A model generated the notes under the pieces. That model worked only from the letters and a program-made list of their open reading frames with translations, did not search any database and was not told where the DNA came from. Below are positions 19,985 to 27,739 of a stretch of 64,000 bases of DNA, piece after piece. Position numbers and translations under genes: made by a program. Positions within the stretch are counted from its first letter, which is position 1; each line of letters opens with the position of its first letter. Origin of the DNA: Devosia crocina (lineage in GTDB: Bacteria > Pseudomonadota > Alphaproteobacteria > Rhizobiales > Devosiaceae); NCBI RefSeq assembly GCF_900116545.1, contig NZ_FPCK01000001.1, forward strand, positions 248,001 to 312,000. Reading direction: 5' to 3'.

Positions 19985-21154
19985 ATGCCTATCCTCAACC
20001 GCATTGCCGAATTTCATGATGAGATTACCGCCTGGAGGCGGGATCTGCATCAGCATCCGGAAGTGCTGTTCGATGTGCACCGGACGGCGGGGGTCGTCGC
20101 CGAAAAGCTGCGCGCCTTTGGCGTCGACGAGGTGGTCACCGGGCTCGGACGCACCGGTGTTGTCGGCATCATCAACGGCAAGAGCAACAGAAGCGGCAAG
20201 ACCATTGGCCTCCGCGCCGATATGGATGCGCTCACCGTGACCGAAAAGACCGGCGCGGCCTATGCGTCTTCCATCCTCGGGAAGATGCATGCCTGTGGTC
20301 ATGACGGGCACACCGCCATGCTGCTCGGCGCTGCCAGATATCTAGCCGAAACGCGCAATTTCGATGGACGCGTGGCGCTGATCTTCCAGCCCGCCGAAGA
20401 GGGTGGCGGTGGCGGCAAAGTGATGCTCGACGATGGCCTCGTGGAAAAATTCGACATCTCCGAATTCTACGGCATGCACAACTGGCCCGGCATGCCGCTG
20501 GGGCATTTCGGCATTCGCGTGGGCGGCATCATGGCGGCGACAGACCGGTTCTACATCACCATTACCGGTCAGGGCGGCCATGCCGCTCGCCCGCAGCAGA
20601 CCGTTGATCCGATCATCGTTGCAACGCAGATGGTCACCGCGCTGCAGACCATCGTATCGCGCAATCTCGACCCGCTGGACAATGCGGTGCTCAGCGTTAC
20701 CATGATCGAGGCAGGCGAGGCCGACAACGTCATCTCCCAGACCGCCAAAATCACCGGCACGGTTCGCACACTCGATGGAAAGGTGCAGGATTTCATCGAA
20801 CAGCGGCTCAACGAGATCGTGCCGCAATTTGCCCAAAGCTTTGGCGCCAGCGCTACCATCCGTTATGCCCGCGGATATCCGGTGACGGTCAATTCGGAGG
20901 CGGAAACCCAGTTTGCTGCCGATGTCGCGACCGAGATCGTGGGTGCCGATCGGGTGGATCGGGATACGGCCCCTTCAATGGGCGGCGAAGATTTCTCATT
21001 CATGCTCAATGCGCGGCCGGGCGCCTATATCTTTCTCGGCAACGGGGCGTCATCGGAGCTGCATACCGATACCTACGACTTCAACGACGAGGCAATCCCG
21101 GTGGGCGCCAGCTACTGGGTCCGTCTGGCCGAGAAAAAGCTCGCTGCCGGTTGA
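19985..21154 (+). CDS. M20 family amidohydrolase (hippurate hydrolase/IAA-amino acid hydrolase type)
   Basis: A 389-residue metal-dependent amidohydrolase of peptidase family M20D. Metal-binding motifs are the ACGHDGHTAML segment (Cys/His/Asp), the FQPAEEGGGGG pair of Glu, the central MHNWPGMPLG His and the C-terminal APSMGGEDFSFM. A dimerisation lid domain lies around residues 180-290. Members cleave N-acyl amino acids; the natural substrate here is unknown. The ATG at 19985 (MPILNRIAEFHDE) fits the family start; a GTG or ATG upstream in frame at 19925 gives unusual extra residues. Its stop faces the convergent rpoH gene across a terminator. Confidence 0.9.
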   Translation: MPILNRIAEFHDEITAWRRDLHQHPEVLFDVHRTAGVVAEKLRAFGVDEVVTGLGRTGVVGIINGKSNRSGKTIGLRADMDALTVTEKTGAAYASSILGKMHACGHDGHTAMLLGAARYLAETRNFDGRVALIFQPAEEGGGGGKVMLDDGLVEKFDISEFYGMHNWPGMPLGHFGIRVGGIMAATDRFYITITGQGGHAARPQQTVDPIIVATQMVTALQTIVSRNLDPLDNAVLSVTMIEAGEADNVISQTAKITGTVRTLDGKVQDFIEQRLNEIVPQFAQSFGASATIRYARGYPVTVNSEAETQFAADVATEIVGADRVDRDTAPSMGGEDFSFMLNARPGAYIFLGNGASSELHTDTYDFNDEAIPVGASYWVRLAEKKLAAG

Positions 21155-21159
21155 TTCCC

Positions 21160-21200
21160 CGCCAAAACAAAACCCCCGCACACCGGCTGGCATGCGGGGG
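21160..21200 (-). terminator. Terminator of rpoH
   Basis: An 8-bp stem CCCCCGCA/TGCGGGGG (21173-21180 with 21193-21200) is followed on the minus strand by TTTTGTTTT, 23 bases beyond the rpoH stop. It can also slow the convergent M20 transcript. Confidence 0.85.
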
Positions 21201-21222
21201 TTGATAGAGCAGGCGATCCCGC

Positions 21223-22092
21223 CTAATGCGCGTGTGCGGCTTCCTTAACTGCTTCCTGCACCTTCTCGAAGGCACGGACCTCGATCTGGCGAATGCGTTC
21301 GCGGCTCACCTCATATTGCTGAGCCAATTCCTCGAGCGTTGCCGGATTGTCCTGCAGGCGGCGAGCCTGGAAGATGGCGCGCTCGCGTTCATTGAGCACA
21401 TCCATGGCCTGGTTGAGCATGCCCATGCGCTCGTCGAACTCCTGGGTTTCGCCCAGGCTCGTTTCCTGGTCCGGCGTGTCATCGACCAGCCAGTCCTGCC
21501 ATTCTGACGATCCCTCATCCGCCCGCATGGGCGAATTAAGCGAGGCGTCGCCCGAAAGCCGCGAGTTCATCTGCACAACGTCTTCTTCGGTCACCTTGAG
21601 CGTGGTGGCGATTTGCTTGATCTGGTCGGGATGAAGGCTCCCATCCTCGAGCGCGGCGATCTGCCCCTTCACCTTCCGCAGGTTGAAGAACAGGCGCTTC
21701 TGCGCAGCGGTGGTGCCGATTTTCACAAGGCTCCACGAGCGCAGCACATATTCCTGAATGGCCGCACGGATCCACCACATGGCGTAGGTTGCAAGACGGA
21801 AACCCTTTTCCGGCTCGAACCGCTTGACCGCGTGCATGAGCCCGACATTGCCTTCCGAGATCACTTCGGAAATCGGCAGGCCATAGCCGCGATATCCCAT
21901 GGCGATCTTGGCAACGAGCCGCAGGTGGCTGGTGATCAGCTTCTGGGCAGCACCAGGGTCGGCGTGCTCCTTGTAGCGCTTGGCCAGCATATATTCTTCA
22001 TCGGGTTCCAGCATGGGAAACCGGCGGATTTCTTGCAGATAACGGGAAAGGCCACCCTCCGAAGAGAGAATGGGCAAATTGGTCTGGGCCAT
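21223..22092 (-). CDS. rpoH: RNA polymerase heat-shock sigma factor (sigma-32)
   Basis: A 289-residue sigma-70-family protein of the RpoH subgroup. Visible are region 1.2/2 (PMLEPDEEYMLAKRYKEH ... ISEGNVGLMHAVKRFEPEKGFRLATYAMWWIRAAIQEY), the RpoH-specific stretch AAQKRLFFNLRKVK and region 4 with the DNA-binding helix ELAQQYEVSRERIRQIE. It directs transcription of chaperone and protease genes after heat stress. The ATG at 22092 is preceded by an AAAGGGGG site, and the upstream continuation of the frame to 22224 is not coding-like. Hyphomicrobiales often have two rpoH genes, so which paralogue this is cannot be said. Confidence 0.95.
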   Translation of the reverse strand: MAQTNLPILSSEGGLSRYLQEIRRFPMLEPDEEYMLAKRYKEHADPGAAQKLITSHLRLVAKIAMGYRGYGLPISEVISEGNVGLMHAVKRFEPEKGFRLATYAMWWIRAAIQEYVLRSWSLVKIGTTAAQKRLFFNLRKVKGQIAALEDGSLHPDQIKQIATTLKVTEEDVVQMNSRLSGDASLNSPMRADEGSSEWQDWLVDDTPDQETSLGETQEFDERMGMLNQAMDVLNERERAIFQARRLQDNPATLEELAQQYEVSRERIRQIEVRAFEKVQEAVKEAAHAH

Positions 22093-22325
22093 AGTCGCAC
22101 CCCCTTTCTTATCCCCCGCATGGCGCGGGCGGAACTGCCTCCTCCTGTCCACACGGCACAGGCAGAGGCGCACCGCATATATAGGCGGCAGTTTGGCGAA
22201 TTTAAGAGGCAGGAACCCAACCAAACGTTACAAATTGGAAAGGGTTCCGACCAGTTTTCAACTGTCACAAGCAATACGCGCCACGCCATCATCCGGTTCA
22301 ATCAAGGACCGGTGAACAACCCGTG

Positions 22326-23354
22326 CTAACGCGCAAAAGCCTTGTCAAAGGGGGCGAGCGCATCTTCGAGCGCCTGCAGATCGGCTGGCAGATCGGCCTC
22401 AAACATCATCTCTTCGCCGCTCGAGGGATGCTCGAAGCCAAGCTCGGCGGCGTGGAGGGCCTGGCGTCCAAGTCCGCGCACCGCCGCGCCCAGTTCGGCG
22501 GGCAATCGATTGACCTTGGTGGCAAAGCCCGAGGCATAGACCTGATCGGCGACGAGCGGGTGGCCGATATGGGCCATGTGCACGCGAATCTGGTGGGTGC
22601 GCCCGGTTTCGAGCTGACACTGGATGCGGGTAATGTCCCAGCCATCCTCGCCATAGCGAGCTTCCACCGCATAATGGGTGATGGCTTCGCGCCCATCTTT
22701 GCGCACGGCCTGTTTCAGGCGGTTGCCGGGATCGCGGCCGAGCGGAGCGTCCACGGTGCCTGCCGCGCTTTGCGTCGTGCCCCAGGCAAAGGCGGTATAG
22801 GAACGGTGAAGTGGTCCGGTGCGACCATGATCGGCGAATTGTTCGGACAGGTGCCGATGCGCCTTTTCGGTTTTGGCGGCCACCATCACCCCTGATGTAT
22901 CGCGATCGAGCCGGTGCACGATACCAGGTCGCTTGACCCCGCCGATCCCCTTCAGGCTGTCGCCGCAATGAAAGATCAGCGCATTGACCAGCGTGCCATT
23001 GGGCGAGCCCGGGGCAGGGTGCACCACCATGCCCACAGGCTTGTTGATCACGATCAGGTCGTCGTCCTCATAAAGGATGTCGAGCGGGATATCTTCCGCC
23101 TCCGGCTCGGGATCTTCGGGGGGTGGGGCGAGAAGGACGATTGTCTCGCCGGTCTTGAGCCGGTATTTGGGTTCACTGACGGTCTTGCCGTCGATGGAGA
23201 CGGCGCCGCCCAGGATCAGATCCTTGATGCGGTTGCGGCTGAGCACATCATGTGCTTTGGCGAGCATGGCATCGAGCCTGCCGCCGGCTGTGGTTTCATC
23301 GACAGCAAGCTCGATCGGCTCGCCCTCGAATTCGAAATCGGTATCGTCCGCCAT
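22326..23354 (-). CDS. rluD: RluA-family 23S rRNA pseudouridine synthase (RluD-like)
   Basis: A 342-residue pseudouridine synthase with an N-terminal S4 RNA-binding domain (about residues 25-85, GRLDAMLAKAHDVLSRNRIKDLI) and a catalytic domain bearing HRLDRDTSGVMV with the catalytic Asp, plus QIRVHMAHIGHPLV near the C-terminus. RluD modifies helix 69 of 23S rRNA; the RluD label is from overall architecture. The start at 23354 overlaps the start codon of a divergent gene on the other strand (CCATGA), so both have their 5' leaders inside the other's coding sequence. An alternative start lies further upstream in the frame, but it would run through the neighbour. Confidence 0.9.
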   Translation of the reverse strand: MADDTDFEFEGEPIELAVDETTAGGRLDAMLAKAHDVLSRNRIKDLILGGAVSIDGKTVSEPKYRLKTGETIVLLAPPPEDPEPEAEDIPLDILYEDDDLIVINKPVGMVVHPAPGSPNGTLVNALIFHCGDSLKGIGGVKRPGIVHRLDRDTSGVMVAAKTEKAHRHLSEQFADHGRTGPLHRSYTAFAWGTTQSAAGTVDAPLGRDPGNRLKQAVRKDGREAITHYAVEARYGEDGWDITRIQCQLETGRTHQIRVHMAHIGHPLVADQVYASGFATKVNRLPAELGAAVRGLGRQALHAAELGFEHPSSGEEMMFEADLPADLQALEDALAPFDKAFAR

Positions 23355-23706
23355 GAGTGATCCTGACAAGTCCGGCAATATGCCTCCACAAGACGAGAGG
23401 GAACTCTCGCCCGAGGCCGCTGCCGCTATTGGAAAGGCACGCCGCTCGGCGGGCTTCGCCATGGGCATCATGTTGCTCGGCTTTATGGCGGTTGGATTAG
23501 CGATTGTCTATCGCGTCATGCGCGACGCGCCGCCACCGACCATCGCGGCTGAAGTCGTCATTCCGCCGGGCGCCGATGTTGTTTCGGCGCTCAGCGTTGA
23601 TGGCACCATTCAGGTGACCTATCGCGCCGGCGGCGCCATTCTGCTCTCGGTCTTTGATGCGGGAACGGGCGAATTGCGCCAGACCAGCGAGATCGCGGTT
23701 CGTTAA
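23353..23706 (+). CDS. Small single-pass membrane protein (DUF6476-like)
   Basis: A 117-residue product with one transmembrane helix (about residues 34-56, SAGFAMGIMLLGFMAVGLAIVY) and a C-terminal soluble part (about 60-117) predicted outside the membrane. A family of this shape lies next to the pseudouridine synthase gene in many Hyphomicrobiales, which supports its being real. I take the ATG at 23353; an alternative ATG at 23380 (MPPQDERELS) would remove the overlap with rluD. No function is known. Confidence 0.75.
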   Translation: MSDPDKSGNMPPQDERELSPEAAAAIGKARRSAGFAMGIMLLGFMAVGLAIVYRVMRDAPPPTIAAEVVIPPGADVVSALSVDGTIQVTYRAGGAILLSVFDAGTGELRQTSEIAVR

Positions 23707-23757
23707 TGCCCCCTCATCCGGTGCTGCGCCTTAAGCGCCAGACGGGTGAGGAGCCTT
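23707..23757. repeat. Partial family-B palindrome
   Basis: CCCCCTCATCCGGTGCTGCGCC and its imperfect inverted partner, ending GACGGGTGAGGAG, fill the short convergent spacer. It resembles one arm of the family-B repeats at 53540-53662 and 58254-58462, and may work as a bidirectional terminator. Confidence 0.5.
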
Positions 23758-23760
23758 CGC

Positions 23761-24924
23761 TTAGCGCCCCTGAATTTCTCGCAGCGCCTGCAGCCGGTCC
23801 GACACCGAACCGCGGCGCTCCCCATCGGGCTCGAGCGTGCCCAGCGATTCCCCGTCATCGGCAAAGCGCTGCACGCGCTCGAAAAGGCTCTCCTCGACCG
23901 TGTCGGCGAGCGGCCTGTCGTGATCGACGGCGTAAACCAGCCGGCTGACGCTGGCCGCGATATCGTTGAGCTTTTCGCGCAAGTGCGCTTCCTCGAACCG
24001 CTCGCTTTCCCAATCGGCCATGATCCCGGCCTCGACATCGCTCACCTTGCCACGCAGCCGTTCCAATTCGTCTTCGAGATTGAGCTTGTCGGCCAGCAAT
24101 TGCTCGGCCCGCCCTTCGGAGGCGGCCACAGCTTCGCTTGATTGGGCGAGAATGGCGTTGAGCCGGTTTTCCGCGCTCGCAATCCGGGCCTCTGCCGCAA
24201 CCAGCGCCTCTGCGTCCGCCTGCTCGCGGGCATCGCGCCGCGAGAGAGCGTCGCGCATCTGGGCAATGGCGGCCGTGGTTTCGGCCGAGCGGCGATCGGT
24301 CTTTTCGAGCTGCTCGATCAGGCTGCGCGTCTGCTGCTCGAGAAAATTGGCGCGCTTGCGCTCTATGGCAAGGGCGGTGGTCAGCCGGTCGATATCGGCG
24401 TCGTAGTCGCCGGAGAGATCGAGTTCGTTCCCAGTCGCCTCGGGCAGGCTGCCGCGCAGACTTATCCGGAGCTTTTCGATCTCGCCCTGGCGCTGCTCGA
24501 CGTCGCGCTCACGCATCCTCAGGCGCTGGGCAAGATCGGTGCCTTCTTTTTCCAGTTCGAGCAGGCGCGCGCGCAGCTCCACCTGCCGCGCTTCGAGTTC
24601 GGCAACGATCGCCACATGCTGTTCGCGCTCGGCCTTGAGCGCGCCGAGGTCGGCCCGCTTCTGGTTGGCATCGCTCAACTGCTCGGCCAGCTTCTTGCGC
24701 AAGGCCTCGACATTCATTTCCAGACGGCGCGTCGAGAGGGCGAATTCGGCCCGCAACTGGTCCTTGTCGGCTCGGAATTCTGCAAGGGTAATCGGCGTTG
24801 CCGCCTCGATGCGGCGCTTGGTCAGGCGCACGGCCCGTTTCCACACTGCGGGCATGATGATGAGCGCAACCAGACCGGCCACCATCAGGCCAAGCGCAAA
24901 GTACATCACGTTTTCGATCAGCAT
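23761..24924 (-). CDS. Membrane-anchored coiled-coil protein
   Basis: I do not recognise a named family. The 387-residue product starts with one transmembrane helix (about residues 2-25, LIENVMYFALGLMVAGLVALI), followed by about 300 residues of long coiled coil rich in Glu, Arg, Leu and Ala (about 50-330) and a short C-terminal tail. With no signal peptide, the coiled coil is probably cytoplasmic. Two adjacent ATG codons exist (24927, 24924); the second has GGAG at the better spacing. Similar 'chromosome segregation ATPase-like' annotations for such proteins rest only on coiled-coil similarity. Confidence 0.8.
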   Translation of the reverse strand: MLIENVMYFALGLMVAGLVALIIMPAVWKRAVRLTKRRIEAATPITLAEFRADKDQLRAEFALSTRRLEMNVEALRKKLAEQLSDANQKRADLGALKAEREQHVAIVAELEARQVELRARLLELEKEGTDLAQRLRMRERDVEQRQGEIEKLRISLRGSLPEATGNELDLSGDYDADIDRLTTALAIERKRANFLEQQTRSLIEQLEKTDRRSAETTAAIAQMRDALSRRDAREQADAEALVAAEARIASAENRLNAILAQSSEAVAASEGRAEQLLADKLNLEDELERLRGKVSDVEAGIMADWESERFEEAHLREKLNDIAASVSRLVYAVDHDRPLADTVEESLFERVQRFADDGESLGTLEPDGERRGSVSDRLQALREIQGR

Positions 24925-25051
24925 CATATTCTCCGGCCGCGGTCCAGCCGTGGTGCAAGACCGGTTCACCCGACTCGCATTTAGTCCGCCGAGGTGCGCT
25001 CTGGCCATCTTTGCCAGTGATTAACCCTAACGGCTTTGCGGCACCGCGTCA

Positions 25052-25080
25052 CGAAAAAGCCGGGCCAAACGACCCGGCTT
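25052..25080 (-). terminator. Terminator after the DUF1134 gene
   Basis: An 8-bp stem AAGCCGGG/CCCGGCTT (25057-25064 with 25073-25080) is followed on the minus strand by a T-rich tail, 25 bases after the stop of the gene that ends at 25105. Confidence 0.85.
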
Positions 25081-25104
25081 CCCTGGCTGCCGCAGCGGCT
25101 CCGT

Positions 25105-25677
25105 TCAGAACGGGTTCCAGGTCGGCTGATTGGTGAAATTGAGGTAGCCCACATTGATCCCCAGGCGCGCGCCGACGCCGGAGCGGATCGGCACGACCAC
25201 CACATTGCCGCGCTTGGTCACGGTCATGCCCAGCCCGCCCAGCACATAGGCCGAACCGTCGATGCCGGGATAGCGGCCGAGAATTTCAGGCACGGTGTTG
25301 AGATTATAGACCAGCATCATGACCTTGGAGCCGTCTCCGCCCACATCGAACCCGATGCTCGGGCCTTGCCAGAACAGCTGATACTCGCCGGCATTGCGCG
25401 TATAGAGCGTGCCTTCACCGTATTTGGCACCCACGATCAGCGCGCCACCGGCTTCCTCGCCCAGGACATAGCCATTGGGCAGACCGAACTGGCTGATCGC
25501 GCGCTCGACAAGCGAGGCCAGACCCTGCGCCGCGGAGCCAAAGAACTGCTGGCCGTTTTCGACCAGCTCCTGGCCCGAATAGGTGTCGCTGAGCGAACCC
25601 TGCGCCATGGCAGGGGCGGAAAAGGACAGCAAGAGTGCGACGATCATCGCACCGACAGTGTGGAGGGGTTTCAACAT
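25105..25677 (-). CDS. eipA: DUF1134 periplasmic protein (EipA family)
   Basis: A 190-residue protein with a Sec signal peptide (MLKPLHTVGAMIVALLLSF to about residue 26, cut near AMAQ) and a DUF1134 domain over nearly the whole mature part (GLPNGYVLGEEAGGALIVGA ... GRYPGIDGSAYVLGGLGMT). In Brucella the DUF1134 protein EipA is a periplasmic factor needed for envelope integrity. The start at 25677 has GGGAG upstream. The naming relies on family membership remembered, not on a search. Confidence 0.88.
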   Translation of the reverse strand: MLKPLHTVGAMIVALLLSFSAPAMAQGSLSDTYSGQELVENGQQFFGSAAQGLASLVERAISQFGLPNGYVLGEEAGGALIVGAKYGEGTLYTRNAGEYQLFWQGPSIGFDVGGDGSKVMMLVYNLNTVPEILGRYPGIDGSAYVLGGLGMTVTKRGNVVVVPIRSGVGARLGINVGYLNFTNQPTWNPF

Positions 25678-25774
25678 CGATCCATCTCCCATGGCAGTTC
25701 GGCGTGGTTACGAAGACATTAAGGTCTTTGCGGCAAATTTGCCGTCGACGCTGTGCCGTTCTTTGAGACAGATC

Positions 25775-26260
25775 ATGAAGCAAACCTCTAAACAAATCTT
25801 AACCATGATCGCCTTGGTGTTGCCGCTTTTCCTCCTGCCGCACGCCACATTCGCCCAGTCCGTCAACAGTTACATCACCGCCGACCCCTTGACCGGCTTT
25901 GCCATCGGCGGGATGGACCCCGTCTCGTATTTCACCGAACCCGCTCCTCTCTCGGGCAGGCCGGAATATGAATATGACTGGATGGGCGCTCCCTGGCTCT
26001 TTGCCAGCGCCGCCAATCTCGAGATCTTCAAGCGCAATCCGGACATCTATGCGCCCCAATATGGTGGCCATGGTGCGATGAGCATGGCGCGCGGCTTCGT
26101 CTCGGATTCCGATCCGCGTTTTTATGCGGTGTTCAAGGATCGGCTGTTTCTCTTTTACTCGGCCGCCAATCGCGAGGCGTTCCTGCTGGCGCCCGATGCA
26201 GCGGCCCGGCAGGGCGCCGAACATTGGCCCACCCTGTCCAAAACCCTGTCCACACAGTAG
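25775..26260 (+). CDS. Exported YHS-domain-like protein
   Basis: A 161-residue protein with an N-terminal signal peptide (MKQTSKQILTMIALVLPLFL to about residue 26, ending TFAQ). The mature part (AIGGMDPVSYF ... WLFASAANLEIFKRNPDIYAPQYGGHGAMSMARG) looks like the YHS domain of exported alphaproteobacterial proteins, which may bind metal, but the classic Cys is not there. The ATG at 25775 is chosen because it begins the signal peptide. It diverges from the DUF1134 gene; chpT follows 68 bases downstream. Confidence 0.82.
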   Translation: MKQTSKQILTMIALVLPLFLLPHATFAQSVNSYITADPLTGFAIGGMDPVSYFTEPAPLSGRPEYEYDWMGAPWLFASAANLEIFKRNPDIYAPQYGGHGAMSMARGFVSDSDPRFYAVFKDRLFLFYSAANREAFLLAPDAAARQGAEHWPTLSKTLSTQ

Positions 26261-26328
26261 TCCTCGGCGCCCTGCGCCTCTATCTTTCCCAACTGATTCC
26301 GCCCACTGCGGCCCATGGAGACACCACG

Positions 26329-27048
26329 ATGACCGACATTATCGAGCTCAAGGCAACCGATCTCGCCGCCATGCTCTGTTCGCGGGTTTGCCATGACCTG
26401 ATCAATCCCATCGGCGCCATCGGCAATGGTCTGGAAGTGCTGGCCGACCCGGCCCAGTCGGAAATGGCCGAGGGGGCGCGCGACCTGATCGCCAGCGCCG
26501 CCAAGCAGAGCCGGGCCAAGCTGGAATTCGCACGGCTTGCCTATGGCGCCTCCTCCACCTCCGGCACCGATATCGACACGCGCGAATGCGAGCGCGTTGC
26601 GCGCATCCTTTTCGAGATCGAAAAGGCCGACCTTGATTGGCAGGTGCCGCTCATTCTCCTGCCCAAGCACAAGGCCAAGCTGTTCATGAACATGCTGCTG
26701 ATTGCCGCCGGTTCGGTGCCGCGCGGGGGCCTTGTCACGGCCAAGATCAGCGGTCCGGCAGGCGAGGAAAAGTTCGAGTTCACCTCCAAGAGTGATCCGG
26801 AAAAGCGCCAGAAGACCCTGGTTCCCTCCGGCTCTGCCGGTCTTCTTTCGGGCATGCCCGAAGAAGGGTCGGTCGATGCGCGCGGCATTCAGCCCTTTTA
26901 TACCGGCCTTCTTGCCCGCATGACGGATATGGAGGTTTCCATAGGACTTGAGAACGACATGTTCTTTTTCAACGCCACGCCGAAGCCTGCACTCGCATCG
27001 GAGCCGGCCGACGCTGAGCCGGCAGAAGCTGTTCCGGCCAGCGAATAG
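26329..27048 (+). CDS. chpT: Histidine phosphotransferase ChpT
   Basis: ChpT passes phosphate from the hybrid kinase CckA to CtrA and CpdR, a central step of the alphaproteobacterial cell cycle. The 239-residue product has the DHp-like helices with the phospho-accepting His in SRVCHDLINPIGAIGNGLE (His22) and a degenerate ATPase-like domain (about residues 85-215) that does not bind ATP in known ChpT. The C-terminus ends in an Ala/Pro/Glu-rich tail. The start at 26329 has GGAG upstream. The cheY-like gene 77 bases downstream is probably cotranscribed; ctrA lies 3.4 kb away. Confidence 0.9.
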   Translation: MTDIIELKATDLAAMLCSRVCHDLINPIGAIGNGLEVLADPAQSEMAEGARDLIASAAKQSRAKLEFARLAYGASSTSGTDIDTRECERVARILFEIEKADLDWQVPLILLPKHKAKLFMNMLLIAAGSVPRGGLVTAKISGPAGEEKFEFTSKSDPEKRQKTLVPSGSAGLLSGMPEEGSVDARGIQPFYTGLLARMTDMEVSIGLENDMFFFNATPKPALASEPADAEPAEAVPASE

Positions 27049-27125
27049 TTTGCAATTCGATAACCATTCCCAAACCACTTGCCGCGCATAGTTGGCGCTA
27101 AAGCGTCGCCGCCTGGAGTTCGTCC

Positions 27126-27500
27126 GTGCCAACCTGTCTCATCGTCGACGATTCCAGCGTGGTGCGCAAAGTGGCCCGCCGCATCCTCGAAGACCTCGAC
27201 TATGTGGTCGAGGAGGCCGAGGACGGGCAGGAAGCCTTTGAGAAGTGTCGGGACAACATGCCCGACACGATCCTGCTCGATTGGAACATGCCGATCATGG
27301 GAGGACTCGACTTTCTCAAGCACCTGCGCGCCTTTATCGGCGGCGAGAAGCCCTATATCGTTTATTGCACGGTTGAAAACGACATCGGCCAGATCGCCCT
27401 TGCGCGCAAGGCCGGCGCCAACGACTACATGATGAAGCCCTTCGACCGCCTCATCCTCGAAGCCAAGTTCGACCCCGATCGGCTGGCCGAGGCGAGCTGA
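27126..27500 (+). CDS. Single-domain CheY-like response regulator
   Basis: A 124-residue receiver domain with nothing else. The acidic pair (Asp8, Asp9 in LIVDDSSVVRK), the phospho-acceptor Asp52 in ILLDWNMP and the Lys in YMMKPFD are all in place. The start is a GTG at 27126 with GGAG upstream. It follows chpT on the same strand, so a role in the ChpT/CtrA circuit is plausible. It does not look like DivK or CpdR; motility signalling is an alternative, as flagellar genes are near. Confidence 0.9.
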   Translation: MPTCLIVDDSSVVRKVARRILEDLDYVVEEAEDGQEAFEKCRDNMPDTILLDWNMPIMGGLDFLKHLRAFIGGEKPYIVYCTVENDIGQIALARKAGANDYMMKPFDRLILEAKFDPDRLAEAS

Positions 27501-27606
27501 GCCTTTTGCGCTCGCGCCTCACCCCCCGATTTTGTTTCGCGATTTCAGGTTACACTCTCCCCGGCGGCGCGAGGCGACTAGGCCGGTGGCTGCAAACAGA
27601 ATAGGC

Positions 27607-27660
27607 CCCAAACTCGATCCAATCCCTCGCCCGTTTGGGGAGAGGGTGAGGGGTTCAGCC
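27607..27660. repeat. Partial family-B palindrome in the spacer 27501-27739
   Basis: CCCTCGCCCGTTTGGGGAGAGGGTGAGGGG (27625-27654 region) matches one unit of the family-B repeats. The remaining bases of the 239-base spacer show no gene on either strand. Confidence 0.5.
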
Positions 27661-27739
27661 TCATCCGGTCTCTGGTCCGGCCCTTAGGGCCACCATCTTC
27701 CTCAGGCGCGAAGGGAAGTCGGGATCAGATCTTCCTTGT

